A stretch of 64,000 nucleotides of DNA from Myxococcota bacterium (GTDB lineage: Bacteria > Myxococcota_A > UBA9160 > UBA4427): the NCBI GenBank assembly GCA_041389495.1, contig JAWKRT010000001.1, positions 372,001 through 436,000 of the forward strand, given 5' to 3'. The notes beneath the pieces were generated by a model. That model saw only the letters and a program-made list of their open reading frames with translations. It did no database searches and was not told the origin of the DNA. Made by a program: the position numbers and the translations under genes. Positions 46,781 through 58,666 of the stretch are shown here, piece after piece. Position 1 is the first letter of the stretch. The number at the start of each line of letters is the position of its first letter.

Positions 46781-47422
46781 CTAGGTCGCGCGCCGATCCC
46801 AGAAGACGACCTCGCGCGTGATCACGGCGACGTCGGCGGCGGCGACGAGCCCCGCGTTCCCCGCGCCGAGCGCGCTCGTCAGCGCGTCGACGCTCGATGC
46901 GGCGAGCTCGACGATGGCGCCGTACGGCAGCGTGTCCGCCTGCGGCCCGAACGGGCCGGCGTCGCGGCGGCGATTCACGACGATGCGGTGGAGCGCGCCG
47001 GACGCGAGGGCGAGCGCTGCGGCCGCGCGCGCGCTCACCTCGTCCGCGAAGAACAGATACGCGGCGATGCCGCCGAACTCGCCGTCGAGCAGGCGCTCCT
47101 CGTCCACCCACAGCGCGGTCGTCGGGATCGGCGCCGAGAACGTCTCGAGCTCGTCCTGCGCCATCGTCTTCGCGCCCGCGATGTCGTCGGGTGTCATCGC
47201 GGCGAACGCGTCGTCGCGCACCGCGAAGATCGCGATCGCGTCGAACGCCTCGGACGTGCCGGCGACGGGCGTCGGGCGGAGCGGCTCGGCCTGGACGTAG
47301 GCGAGCGCATGGCGCCAGAACGAGCCCTCCATGCCGCGCGCACCGTGCATGCGCCAGCGCCGGACGAAGTCGTCGAATGCAAAGCCGGGCTTGCGCTTCG
47401 CGAGGTAGACGAGCTTCAGCAC
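46781..47422 (-). CDS. EthD-domain protein
   Basis: 213 residues. It begins LKLVYLAKRKPGFAFDDFVRRWRMHGA, the ferredoxin-like EthD pattern, with a second similar half around residues 110-200 (IAAYLFFADEVSARAAAALA, DTLPYGAIVEL), so this may be a tandem of two such domains. EthD proteins assist P450 ether degradation or act as small dehydratases. GTG at 47422 with AGGAGGG upstream. It is the third gene after SDR and ADH on this strand, a small catabolic operon. Confidence 0.8.
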   Translation of the reverse strand: MLKLVYLAKRKPGFAFDDFVRRWRMHGARGMEGSFWRHALAYVQAEPLRPTPVAGTSEAFDAIAIFAVRDDAFAAMTPDDIAGAKTMAQDELETFSAPIPTTALWVDEERLLDGEFGGIAAYLFFADEVSARAAAALALASGALHRIVVNRRRDAGPFGPQADTLPYGAIVELAASSVDALTSALGAGNAGLVAAADVAVITREVVFWDRRAT

Positions 47423-47456
47423 GTGGGCGCCCTCCTGTGGGTCGAGTCGCGCGCGC

Positions 47457-48491
47457 TCACGGGCGCGACGGGTCGACGACGGTGCGGATCGGCGACGCCG
47501 GGTCGGACATCCGCGCGAGCGCGTCCGCGACGCCGGAGAGCCCGATGCCCTCGCCCAGCCAGGGCCGCAGGTCGACCGCGCCGGAGACGATCGCATCGCG
47601 CGCGGCGATCATGTCGGCCGGCGTCTCGCCGCCCGCGAAGTGCACGCGCAGTCGCTTCTCCTGCGCCGTCGGCACGTAGACCTCCTCCGGCTCGAGGCAG
47701 TACCCGCCCATCACGATGCGCCCGCCCGGGGCGATCGCGTCGACGATCGCGCCGAGGATGCCGGGCTTCCCGACACACTCGTACACGATGTTAGGGGCGC
47801 GCTCGCCGAGATCCTTGCGGCGCGCGTACGGCGACTCGTCGCGCGGGTCGAGCGCGACGTCGGCGCCCATCGCGAGCGCGAGCTCGCGGCGGCGCGGGTC
47901 GAAGTCGCTCGCGACGATCGGCGCGATGCCCTGCAGGCGCAGCCCCGCGATCACGCCGAGGCCGATCGCGCCGCAGCCGACGACGAGCGGCACGTCGCCC
48001 TCGCGCGCTTCGCCCGCGCGCGCGTGCTCGATGCCGACCGCGAGCGGCTCGACGAGCGAAGCGAGATCGAGGTCGACGTCGCGCGGCAGCTCGAGCAGGA
48101 AGCTCTCGTCGAGCAGCATGTACTCGCCGTAGCCGCCCGGGCAGTCGGGGTAGTAGCCGACGATGCCGAAGCCGCCCTTCGTGCGGATGCCGGGGATCGC
48201 CGTGACGAGCGCGCCGACGGGAAGCGGGCGACTGCTTCCCGGACCGTAGTCGAGGATCTCGCCGACGTACTCGTGGCCCATCACGATCGGCCGAGCGAGG
48301 TCGATGCCGCCGTACGCGCCGCCGTTCCTGCGCGAGCGCTCGACGATGGTCGGCCCCGAGATCAGGAAGTGCGCGTCCGAGGCGCACAGCGCGCAGCGAT
48401 GCGTGCGCACGAGCACCTGGTGTTCGGCGGGCGTCGGGTCGGAGAGCTCGCCGACCGCGATGCGGCCGTTCTCGAGGATCGCGGCTCTCAT
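47457..48491 (-). CDS. zinc-dependent alcohol dehydrogenase (MDR superfamily)
   Basis: 344 residues. Catalytic zinc ligands C36 (in CALCASDAHF) and H73-E74 (MGHEYVGE). The usual four-Cys structural zinc loop is absent (GGFGIVGYYPDCPGGYGEY). The Rossmann motif is VVGCGAIGLGVIAG, followed by IVASDFDPRRRELALAMGAD, an acidic end suggesting NAD. It lies between the SDR and the EthD gene. A deleted remnant of a similar enzyme lies beyond the TetR gene at 50.0 kb. Confidence 0.9.
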   Translation of the reverse strand: MRAAILENGRIAVGELSDPTPAEHQVLVRTHRCALCASDAHFLISGPTIVERSRRNGGAYGGIDLARPIVMGHEYVGEILDYGPGSSRPLPVGALVTAIPGIRTKGGFGIVGYYPDCPGGYGEYMLLDESFLLELPRDVDLDLASLVEPLAVGIEHARAGEAREGDVPLVVGCGAIGLGVIAGLRLQGIAPIVASDFDPRRRELALAMGADVALDPRDESPYARRKDLGERAPNIVYECVGKPGILGAIVDAIAPGGRIVMGGYCLEPEEVYVPTAQEKRLRVHFAGGETPADMIAARDAIVSGAVDLRPWLGEGIGLSGVADALARMSDPASPIRTVVDPSRP

Positions 48492-48510
48492 TGCGTACCT
48501 CGTCGCTCGC

Positions 48511-49305
48511 TCAGCTCTGCGCCGCGCGATGCGCCGCGCTCGCGTGCTCCGTGAGGAGCTCGGAGGCCTGGCGGCGCGGCAGTGTCGCGAGCGGCGACGG
48601 CCCCCGCGGATCGGGCATGCCGATGCTCCAGGTCGGCCCGTCGGCGAGGTGGTCGAGCCCTTCGCGCACCACGTCTTCGGCCTTCGCGATGTCGGGGAAG
48701 GTGCCGCCGCGCTTCGCCAGCATCGCGCGCAGCGAAGGCGTGTCCGTCGCACCCAGCACGAGCGCGAGCACGTCGACGCCGTGCGGCCGCCACTCCGCCC
48801 ACAGCGCTTCGGCGAGGATCAGATCGAACGACTTCGTGGCGCCGTACGCCGCGATGTAGCCGGCTCCGACCCACGCCGCGGCGGACGACACGAGCACGAC
48901 GCCGCCGCGTCCGCGCGCGACGAGCCGCTTCCCGAAGTGGTGGCACGTGTCGACCACCGTCGCGCAGTTGCGCGCGACGAGCGAGCGGAGGTCGGTGAGC
49001 GGCTGCTCGAGAAAGGGAAGGCTGTGCGGGTCCGCGCCGGCGTTGTAGACGACGAGCCCGACGTCGAGGTCTTCGGTCGCGGCGGCGAGCACTGCTCCCG
49101 CATCGGGCGTGGCGAGGTCGAGCACGACCACGCGCGCTTCGGTGGGCAAACGAGCGGCGAGGTCTTCGAGCAGTGCGCGCCGGCGCGCGACCAGGACGAC
49201 GTTCACGCCGCGCGCAGCCAGCTGCTCCGCGAACGCGGCGCCCGTCCCGTCGGAGGCGCCCGCGACGACGGCCCACGGCCCGTAGCGCTTCTGGAAGTCG
49301 TTCAC
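48511..49305 (-). CDS. short-chain dehydrogenase/reductase (SDR)
   Basis: 264 residues. Cofactor motif GASDGTG, then VVLDLATP, NAGAD (the NAG motif) and a catalytic triad with S in VLVSSAAAW and Y-G-A-T-K. VLALVLGATDTP and the end of the substrate loop are as in SDRs related to 17-beta-hydroxysteroid dehydrogenases. GTG at 49305 with AGGAGGG 8-9 nt upstream. The frame is open to 49326 but without a better ribosome site. First gene of the SDR-ADH-EthD operon, divergent from the TetR gene. Confidence 0.9.
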   Translation of the reverse strand: MNDFQKRYGPWAVVAGASDGTGAAFAEQLAARGVNVVLVARRRALLEDLAARLPTEARVVVLDLATPDAGAVLAAATEDLDVGLVVYNAGADPHSLPFLEQPLTDLRSLVARNCATVVDTCHHFGKRLVARGRGGVVLVSSAAAWVGAGYIAAYGATKSFDLILAEALWAEWRPHGVDVLALVLGATDTPSLRAMLAKRGGTFPDIAKAEDVVREGLDHLADGPTWSIGMPDPRGPSPLATLPRRQASELLTEHASAAHRAAQS

Positions 49306-49349
49306 GGAATCGGCCCTCCTGCGCACGCCTGCACGGGATCGCGCTCATA

Positions 49350-49370
49350 TACAGGACGCTATTTCCTGTA
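49350..49370. promoter_or_regulatory. TetR-type operator TACAGGA-N7-TCCTGTA
   Basis: A perfect 7+7 inverted repeat of 21 bp total, in an AT-rich spot of the 91-bp gap between the divergent SDR operon and TetR gene. Size and symmetry fit a TetR dimer site; binding here could repress both genes. Confidence 0.75.
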
Positions 49371-49396
49371 ATGGAAGCGGAGCGTACCATGGGCGC

Positions 49397-50008
49397 ATGA
49401 CGCTGGATGCGACGATCTCCGCCCCGGGCCGCCCCCGCGACGCGCGCATCGACGACCGGGTGCTCCAGGCGACGCGCGCGGTGCTCGCCGCCCGCGGCTT
49501 CGATGGCGCGACCGTGCAGGCGATCGCGTCGCGCGCGCGCGTACACACGTCCGCGATCTATCGCCGCTGGCCCTCGCGCATCGAGATCATCGAGCAGGCG
49601 GTCTTCCCCGGCCTGTCGGCGGCCGACGTGCGGCCGACCGGCAACCTCCCGCGCGACCTTCGGCGATTCGTACGCAGCTATCTCGCGGCGCTCGGCGAGC
49701 CGGCGGTGCGCGCTGCCATGCCGCACCTGCTCGCGCTGTATCAAGGCGGGCGCGAGGCGCCGAACGGCGCATGGCTCGGTGTCTCGGCGCGGCCGGGCTT
49801 CGTCGCCATCCTCGCGGCCGCGCAGCCGGGAACCCTCGACGCGGCGGTCGACCCCGACGACGTCTTCGACGTGTTGCTGGGGGCCATGCTCGCGCGCGTG
49901 CTCGTGCCGACCGTCGCGCGGCGCGAGCGGCCGGCCAAGCGGCTCGTCGAGCTGGTGCTCCGGCTGCTCCGCCCGTGCGATGGCTCCGCAACCAGAGCCG
50001 CTACCTAG
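49397..50008 (+). CDS. TetR-family transcriptional regulator
   Basis: 203 residues. N-terminal HTH: DDRVLQATRAVLAARGFDGATVQAIASRARVHTSAIYRRWPSRIEIIEQAV, the subgroup with YRRW in the recognition helix. The C-terminal domain resembles TetR_C_11/16-like ligand-binding regions. Divergent from the SDR-ADH-EthD operon with a clear palindromic operator between, so it is very likely the local repressor. Confidence 0.9.
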   Translation: MTLDATISAPGRPRDARIDDRVLQATRAVLAARGFDGATVQAIASRARVHTSAIYRRWPSRIEIIEQAVFPGLSAADVRPTGNLPRDLRRFVRSYLAALGEPAVRAAMPHLLALYQGGREAPNGAWLGVSARPGFVAILAAAQPGTLDAAVDPDDVFDVLLGAMLARVLVPTVARRERPAKRLVELVLRLLRPCDGSATRAAT

Positions 50009-50024
50009 CGAGCGATGGCACCTG

Positions 50025-50140
50025 CGTGTGGCGGTGCTGCGACGCCGATCCATCGAGGTCCGCAACCTCGACGATCCCGTGCCGGGAACCGACGGTCGCC
50101 CGACGCGCTCGTCATCGGGTGCGGGGCGATCGGGCTCTCG
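50025..50140 (+). pseudogene. remnant of a zinc alcohol dehydrogenase, most of the gene deleted
   Basis: The + strand reads RVAVLRRRSIEVRNLDDPVPGTDG, the N-terminus of an MDR enzyme, then after a frame change DALVIGCGAIGLS, the Rossmann motif that should lie about 140 residues later. The catalytic-zinc region between them is gone, and what follows is antisense to the next gene. So only the first strand pair and the NAD motif survive, immediately after the TetR gene. Confidence 0.7.
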
Positions 50141-51233
50141 TCATGGCACTCCACCGTCGCGTCGCTCGCCGCATCGCGCGCCTCCCGCGCAGTGCCGCCG
50201 CCCCGACGCCCGCGACGCCCGCGAGGCCGAGCGCGAGCGCCGGGGCGGGCAGGGCGGGCACGGGGCGTCCGATGCCGCTCGCGTCGTAGGTCGCGCCGGA
50301 GGCGGCGACGACGTCGAACGTCGCGACGGGACCGCCGGGCCCCGTCACGGCGAGCCCGGTCAGCGTGGCCGTGAAGCTCGACGCGGGGTGCGACGTGAGC
50401 GTCGGGTCCGCGTAGGCGAAGAGCCCGATCTCGAACGCGAGGGGCGTGCCGAACGTGAACGCGATCGGGAGCGTCGGCACCTCGCCGCTGCCGCTCATGC
50501 TGCCGTTCGCGAGCGAGAAGCCCCCGAGACCGGTTCCGTCGCTCGAGAAGAGGGTCGGCAGCGAGCCCGGGCCCGTCGCCTGCGACAGGAGCACGTTGCG
50601 CGTGATGCCGCCTGCGGGGTCCCAGTTGCGGACGTAGACACCGGCGCCGCCGACGCCGTCGGTCGAGAGCGCGCCCGAGATCGTGATGCGCGCGACGAGC
50701 GTGCCGGGCGTGCCGGGCGCGATGCCGGGGCTCGAGATCGTGAGCTCGTCGCGCGCGAGTGCGAGGCCCTCGCTGCCGCTCACGTTGATTCCGCTCGAGC
50801 CGCCCGCGTAGCTCGACTGCGCGCTCGCGCCGAGCGCGCCGAAGCGCGCCTGTGCCTGCGCGTCACCGCTGTACGAGTTCGAGCCCCAGGCCGTCGTGAG
50901 GGACCGCTCGTCGGAGAGCGCGGGCCCCGCGGACGTGAGCCAGTCGTAGTCGCCGTCGACGCCGCACGCGGTCGACCCCGGCACCGGGACGAGGACGCCC
51001 ACCGATCCGAAGAACGCGTGCACGGGAGCCGGGGGCGCGAACAGCGTGCACCCCGTGCCGATCGAGTCGCCGCCCTCGGCCAGGACGAGCGTCTCGATCA
51101 GGGGCGCCGCGCCGGCGATTCCAGGCGCTCCACCGAAACCCAATAACGTCGAGACGAGCGCGATCCCGCGAAGGAAGGAGGCTGCACGACGACCCCCTCC
51201 GATCGACACCGACCGAAGCGACCCGCGAGACAT
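50112..51233 (-). CDS. secreted protein with PEP-CTERM-like sorting signal
   Basis: 373 residues. Signal peptide (ALVSTLLGFGGAPGIAGAAP), a beta-rich Gly/Ser/Thr-rich body, and a C-terminal VPALP, hydrophobic APALALGLAGVAGVGAAAL, basic RGRRAMRR end, the layout of PEP-CTERM-like proteins. No enzymatic motif; likely extracellular or surface protein. ATG at 51233 (MSRGSLRSVS) with GGAGC 6 nt upstream is preferred over 51287. The end overlaps the ADH remnant on the opposite strand. Confidence 0.75.
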   Translation of the reverse strand: MSRGSLRSVSIGGGRRAASFLRGIALVSTLLGFGGAPGIAGAAPLIETLVLAEGGDSIGTGCTLFAPPAPVHAFFGSVGVLVPVPGSTACGVDGDYDWLTSAGPALSDERSLTTAWGSNSYSGDAQAQARFGALGASAQSSYAGGSSGINVSGSEGLALARDELTISSPGIAPGTPGTLVARITISGALSTDGVGGAGVYVRNWDPAGGITRNVLLSQATGPGSLPTLFSSDGTGLGGFSLANGSMSGSGEVPTLPIAFTFGTPLAFEIGLFAYADPTLTSHPASSFTATLTGLAVTGPGGPVATFDVVAASGATYDASGIGRPVPALPAPALALGLAGVAGVGAAALRGRRAMRRATRRWSAMTRARSPRTR

Positions 51234-51471
51234 GGACGGCTCCTGATTGCGACCGCGGCGCAACGACGACGCCCGGCGCGAAGGCACCGGGTCGGGAACG
51301 CGCGGGGCACGCGCGCCGCGCGATCCGACACGGGCGCCGGGATCCTACACCCGGGACGCCCAAAGCGATTCCGAACGGACGGCGTCGAGGGCGCGCGAGG
51401 TCGGCGCGGCGTGCCGCGGGGCGGAACGCGCGCGGCGCATGCTGCCGGCGTGTTGCCGATCGACCGTCCGC

Positions 51472-52182
51472 CTAGCTTTCGCGGATGCGGCAGACGTTCG
51501 ACGCCGGCCTCGGCGAGCCGTCGAACGGGAACGTGCACACGACGGCGAGCTTGCTCGAGCTGTCGGCGGCGGTCGCGGCGATCCGGTAGCCGGCGGAGCG
51601 GCTCGTGATCCACCAGTGGCACTCGATCTCGTCGGCGCGCTTGCGCAGGCACTGCCGCGGTGCCTCGCCGAGCACGAAGCTCAGCTCGCCGACGGTGCGC
51701 GCGGCGTCGATCGCGGCGCGCGCGGCGTGCGCGTCGTCCGGCAGCAGGGTCGGCGCGCGATCGCCGAGCGTGCCGCGCGCGCGCGCGAGCGAGGCCGCGA
51801 GCGAGTGGCGTGCGCGCACGGTCGTGGTGCAGCGGTTGAGCTCGCCGCCGCCGTCGTCCACGGGAACCACGCACACGACGCCCACCTTCTGCTCGATGCC
51901 CATGGCGCCCGAGATCTCGGGCCAGGCCGCATCGCGCGCGCCGAGCTCCCAGCTGCAGACGCGGTGCGCGACGTCGGCGTCGACGCACGTGTGGGGAGAC
52001 TTGCCGAGCCTCTGCGAGAGCGCGCGCTCGCCCGACGTGTGCGCGAGCATCGAGCCCACGTCGACGGGCGCTTCGACGTAGGAACGGCAGCCGGCGAGCA
52101 CGGCGCACGCGAGCCCGATGCACGCGAGCCGGGCGCATGCGAGCCGGGCGCACGCGAGCCGGGTGGGATGGACGGGTCGCAT
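51472..52182 (-). CDS. hypothetical lipoprotein with repeat-built signal peptide
   Basis: 236 residues. Lipobox CAVLAGC. The hydrophobic core of the signal is made of LACA(R) pentapeptides from a 15-bp tandem DNA repeat. The mature protein has two similar halves with CxWEL/CHWWI and VxVVCVVP/LAVVCTFPF segments and about six Cys, suggesting an internal duplication stabilised by disulfides. No family recognised. Unlinked to the glycosyltransferases that start 140 bp away on the other strand. Confidence 0.7.
   Translation of the reverse strand: MRPVHPTRLACARLACARLACIGLACAVLAGCRSYVEAPVDVGSMLAHTSGERALSQRLGKSPHTCVDADVAHRVCSWELGARDAAWPEISGAMGIEQKVGVVCVVPVDDGGGELNRCTTTVRARHSLAASLARARGTLGDRAPTLLPDDAHAARAAIDAARTVGELSFVLGEAPRQCLRKRADEIECHWWITSRSAGYRIAATAADSSSKLAVVCTFPFDGSPRPASNVCRIRES
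52106..52165. repeat. 15-bp tandem repeat, four copies, in a signal-peptide coding region
   Basis: Unit CACGCGAGCCGGGCG (variants ..CCGATG, CATGC.., ..GGGTG) at 52106-52120, 52121-52135, 52136-52150 and 52151-52165. On the minus strand it encodes the repeated RLACA of the lipoprotein signal, so copy number changes the length of its hydrophobic core in steps of five residues. Confidence 0.9.
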
Positions 52183-52321
52183 CGCGGTACCTCCCCGGCG
52201 CGCATGCTAGGCCGATGCGGAGGCTCGACTCAAGTGGAAGGCCCCGTCGCCGCCGTGCGGCGGCCCGCCGCGTGTGCTCGCCGCCCCGCGGCGACCCGCG
52301 TGCGGTACGCTCCCGCGTCCG

Positions 52322-53835
52322 ATGGCGCGCCCCGCGAGCTCCCGAACCGACGCCCTCCTGGCCGCGGGCCTCGCCCTCCTCGCCGTCGCGGTCTACGCCT
52401 CGACGCTCGGCTTCGACTTCGTCGGCTTCGACGACGACGCCTACGTGCGCCACAACCCGGTCGTCGGCCGCGGGCTCACGCCCGACCTCGCGCGCTACGC
52501 GTTCTCGGTGCAGATCGCGAACTGGCACCCGCTCACGTTCTACTCGCACGCGCTCGACGTCGAGCTGTTCGGACTCGTGCCGGTGGGCCACCACGCGGTG
52601 AACGTCGCGCTGCACGCGCTCGCGACCGCGCTGCTGTTCGGCCTCCTGCGGTCCGCGACCGGAGCGCGCTGGCGCAGCGCGTTCGCGGCGGCGCTCTTCG
52701 CCGTGCATCCGCTGCACGCGGAGGTGGTCGCGTGGGTGTCGCAGCGCAAGACGCTGCTCTGCGCGGTGTTCGGGTTCGCCGCGCTGTGGGCCTGGGTCGC
52801 GTGGACGCACACGCGGCGCAGGACGTGGCTCGCTGCATCGGTCGCGTCGCTCGGCGTCGGTCTGCTGGCGAAGCCGATGCTCGTGAGCGTGCCGCTGCTC
52901 GCGCTCTTGCTCGACGCCTGGCCGCTCGGACGCGTGCGCGACGCGGCCTCGCTCGCGCGCTGCGCGCTCGAGAAGCTCGTGTTCGTCGTGCCCGTGGCGG
53001 CGGTCGCGGCGGCGACGCTGTTCGCGCAGCGCTCGATGGACGCGATGGCGCCGCTCGGCCTCGACGCGTTCCTGCGCGCGAGCCTCCCGAACGCCGTGCT
53101 CGGCCTCGCGTGGTACGTCGGGAAGGCGGTCTGGCCGGTCGGGCTCGCCGCGCACTATCCCCATCCCTATCTGCCGAGCGCCGGCGGCGTGCCGCCATCG
53201 GCGCTCGCGCTCGTGCTCGCGCTCGCGGTCGTCGTCGGCGCGAGCGGCGTCGCGTGGGCCGCGCGCCGGCGCGCTCCGTGGCTCGGGTTCGGCTGGGCCT
53301 GGCTCGTGGTCGCCCTCCTGCCCGTGCTCGGCCTCGTGCAGGTGGGGACGCAGGGCGTGGCCGATCGCTATGCGTACGTCCCGCTCGTCGGGCTCTTCGT
53401 CGCCGCCGCGTGGGGCGGCGACGCGCTGCTTCGCGCGCTGCGCGTGCCGCGACCCGCAGCCGCTGCGCTCGGGGTCTGCGTCGTCGCGGCGTTCGGCGTC
53501 GCGGCCCACGTGCAGGCGTCGCACTGGCGAAGCTCGCTCGCGCTCTACCGACGCGCCGTCGACGTGAGCCCGCGCGACGTCGCCATGCTGTTCAACCTCG
53601 GCAATGCGGAGCTCGCGCGCGGCGACGTCGACGAGGCGGAGCGCCTGTATCGGCGGGCGCTCGCCATCCATCCTGCGAGCTCGCCCGCGCAGCTGAACCT
53701 CGCCGAGCTGCTGCGCGAGCGCGGCCGCGCGGACGATCGCGCGGAATCGATCGCGCTGTATCGAAGCGTGCTCGTCGCGCGTCCCGGCAACCGGCGGGCG
53801 CGCGAAGGGCTCGCGGCGCTCGGCGAGACCGGCCC

Positions 53836-53839
<4 letters not shown>
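52322..53839 (+). CDS. TMTC-like GT-C membrane glycosyltransferase with TPR tail
   Basis: 505 residues. About ten hydrophobic helices with the GT-C hallmark acidic loop after helix 1 (GFDFVGFDDDAYVRHNPVV), the luminal WHPLTFYSHALDVELFG and VHPLHAEVVAWVSQRKTLL motifs and GVADRYAYVPLVG, all shared with bacterial O-mannosyltransferase/TMTC-like proteins. The C-terminus has two TPR repeats (LFNLGNAELARGDVDEAERLYRRALAIHP). It would transfer a lipid-linked sugar on the periplasmic side. GTGA overlap with the next gene. Confidence 0.85.
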
Positions 53840-56372
<2,533 letters not shown>

Positions 56373-56376
<4 letters not shown>

Positions 56377-58019
56377 CGCGCGCGCAGCGCCGGCTCGGCG
56401 AGGGGGTGCTCGTGCTCGTCGCCGCGTTCGCGGCCTACGCGCCCGCGCTGCGCGGCGCGTTCGTGAGCGACGACTTCTACTACCTCTGGAGCAGCCCGAG
56501 CGTCGCGAGCCCGAGCTGGCGCGGCATCGTCGACATCCTCGATCCGTTCGGGAGCAGCGCGCTCTCGATCCTCAACTGGGCGCCCGTCCACCTGCTGCTG
56601 CACGCGCTCGAGGTCGCCGTCTTCGGACGCGATCCGCTCGGCTATCACGTCGTGAACGTCCTCGTGCACGTCGCCGCGGCACTCCTGCTCGCGCGGCTGC
56701 TCGTCCGCACGGGCGCGGACGCGCGCGCCGCGTTCGCGGCGGCGCTCGTGTTCGCGCTCCACCCCGCGAACGTCGAGGCCGTGGCGTGGGTGTCGCAGCT
56801 CAAGACCACGTCGTCGCTCGCGCTCGCCTTCGTCGCCCTGCTCGCCCTCGAGCGGCGGCCGGCGTTCGCGACCGCGGTCTTCGCGCTCGCGCTGCTCGCG
56901 AAGGCGCAGGCGCTCGCCGCGCTCCCCTTCGCGGCCGCGATGTCGTGGCTCGCCGCGCGCGGCGGCTCCGAGCGCACCGGAGCCGCCGCCGCGTCCGGCT
57001 CGGTGCCGCCGATCGCGTATGCGCCGCGCTGGGTCGCCGCCTGGGCCGTCGTCGGCGTCGGGTACGTCGCCGTCGAGCTCTCGATCTTCCGGGCGGCGAG
57101 CGAGTCGATCGCGCCGCTCCACGACGACCCGGTGCTGCTCGTCGCGAACCTCGTCGCCGTGGCGGGACGTTATGCGGTGATGATCGCGACGGGAACCGGG
57201 CTCGCCACGTTCCACCAGCCGGACGCGATCGAATCGCTCGCGAGCCCCTGGGTGTGGGGAACGGCGATCGGGCTCGCGCTCGCGGCGGCGCGCGCGCTCG
57301 TCGCGTTCCGGTCGCGGAGCCCGGAGCTCGCGTGGTGGGCGTTCGGCGCAGCGGCCTACGCGCCCATCTCCCAGGTGCTCCCGTTCCTGCACCCCGTCGG
57401 AGATCGCTACGTGTACTACCTGCTGCCGCCCGTGCTCGGCATCGCGCTGTGTGCGCTCCGCGCGCGGTCGATCGACGAGCGCCGCGTCGCGGTCGCGGGG
57501 GTCGCTCTCGCGCTCGTGTTCGGCGTGCTCGCGCACGCGCGGGCCGGCGTCTGGGCATCGCCCGAGCGGGTCTTCGCGGACTCCGCCGCGCGCTATCCGA
57601 ACGGGTTGAAGGCGCACATGGGGGCGGCGCGCGCGGCCGCGCGCCGGGGCGACGGCGAGGCCGCGTGCACGAGCCTCGATCGCGCGCGCGCGCGCGGCTT
57701 CACGGGGCTCGCCCAGCTCTTCGCGGACCCGGGGCTGCGCGCGCTGCGCGGGACGCCGTGCTTCGACGCCATCGTGCGCGACGTCGCGCGCGAGCGCGTC
57801 GCGCACTTCGCCGCGCAGCGGCCGAGCCAGCTCGCGCTCGCGAACCTCGCCTTCGCACAGCGCGCGCTCGGCGACGTGGAGCAGGCGCGTCGCACGCTCG
57901 AGCGCGCCGTCGCGCTCGGAGGCCCGATGACGGCGTCGCTCGTCCGGCAGCTGCGCGCGCTCGAGCGCGGTGGCCGCGAGGCGGGCGCCGCGCCGCCGTC
58001 GCACGCGCCGGCGAGCTAG
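56373..58019 (+). CDS. TMTC-like GT-C membrane glycosyltransferase, third of a coupled trio
   Basis: 548 residues. Same layout as the first member: GAFVSDDFYYLWSSPS acidic loop, ILNWAPVHLLLHALEVAVFGRDPLGYHVVNV, LHPANVEAVAWVSQLKTTSSLAL and LHPVGDRYVYYLLPP, with a C-terminal TPR-like stretch (ALANLAFAQRALGDVEQARRTLERAVALG). GTG at 56373 overlaps the preceding stop. It is clearly a paralogue of 52322-53839, and the three genes together probably glycosylate exported proteins or a lipid. It ends overlapping the convergent DUF4126 gene by four bases. Confidence 0.85.
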
Positions 58020-58666
58020 AGGAGCTCTTCGATCCGCGGGTCGCGCGGCATTTCCGCGGCGGTCGGCTCGGGCGCGCCGCCGAGCCGCCGGCGCACCCAC
58101 GCGACGATGCCGCGCAGGCCGCGCCAGATCTTCGGCAGCAGCCACACCGCGAGCGCGACGAAGCCGGCGAGGAAGACGAGGAACGCGACGGGGTGGTGCA
58201 GCGCGGCCCACACGCCGCCGAGCACCATCACGTCCTCGGCGACGCTCGCCGTCCAGTTCGTGAACGGCTCGGGCGACGTGTTGATCAGCGCGCGCGTGCC
58301 CGCCTTGGTGGCGTGGCTTCCCGCTGCGAGCGTGCCGCCGACGAGCGCGGCCGCGACCTCGGCGCCCGGCCCGAGATCGCCGACGGCGCCGGCGGCGAGC
58401 ACCGCGCCGGCGGGGATGCGGATGAAGGTGTGGATGGCGTCCCATCCCGTGTCGACGCCGGGCGTCTTGTCGGCGACGAACTCGACGACGTACATGAACC
58501 CGGCGGCCGCGATCACGAGCGGGTCGGACAGGATCGCGAGCTGCTCGGGCAGCACGATGTTGTCGGTGACCGAGAGCACGCCCAGCATGAAGACGGCGGC
58601 GTAGAGGTTGATGCCGCTCGCCCAACCGACGCCCATCGTCAGCGCTATCGTCTCGACGATTCCCAT
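58016..58666 (-). CDS. DUF4126 membrane protein
   Basis: 216 residues. GIVETIALTMGVGWASGINLYAAVFMLG is the typical DUF4126 start, followed by PLVIAAAGFMYVVEFVADKTPGVDTGWDAIHTFIRIPAGAVLA and GSHATKAGTRALINTSPEPFTN. Four to five helices, C-terminal cytoplasmic tail. Function unknown. ATG at 58666 with GGGAGG 6-7 nt upstream. The longer open frame to 59425 lies antisense to the OmpA gene and is not coding. Confidence 0.85.
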   Translation of the reverse strand: MGIVETIALTMGVGWASGINLYAAVFMLGVLSVTDNIVLPEQLAILSDPLVIAAAGFMYVVEFVADKTPGVDTGWDAIHTFIRIPAGAVLAAGAVGDLGPGAEVAAALVGGTLAAGSHATKAGTRALINTSPEPFTNWTASVAEDVMVLGGVWAALHHPVAFLVFLAGFVALAVWLLPKIWRGLRGIVAWVRRRLGGAPEPTAAEMPRDPRIEELL

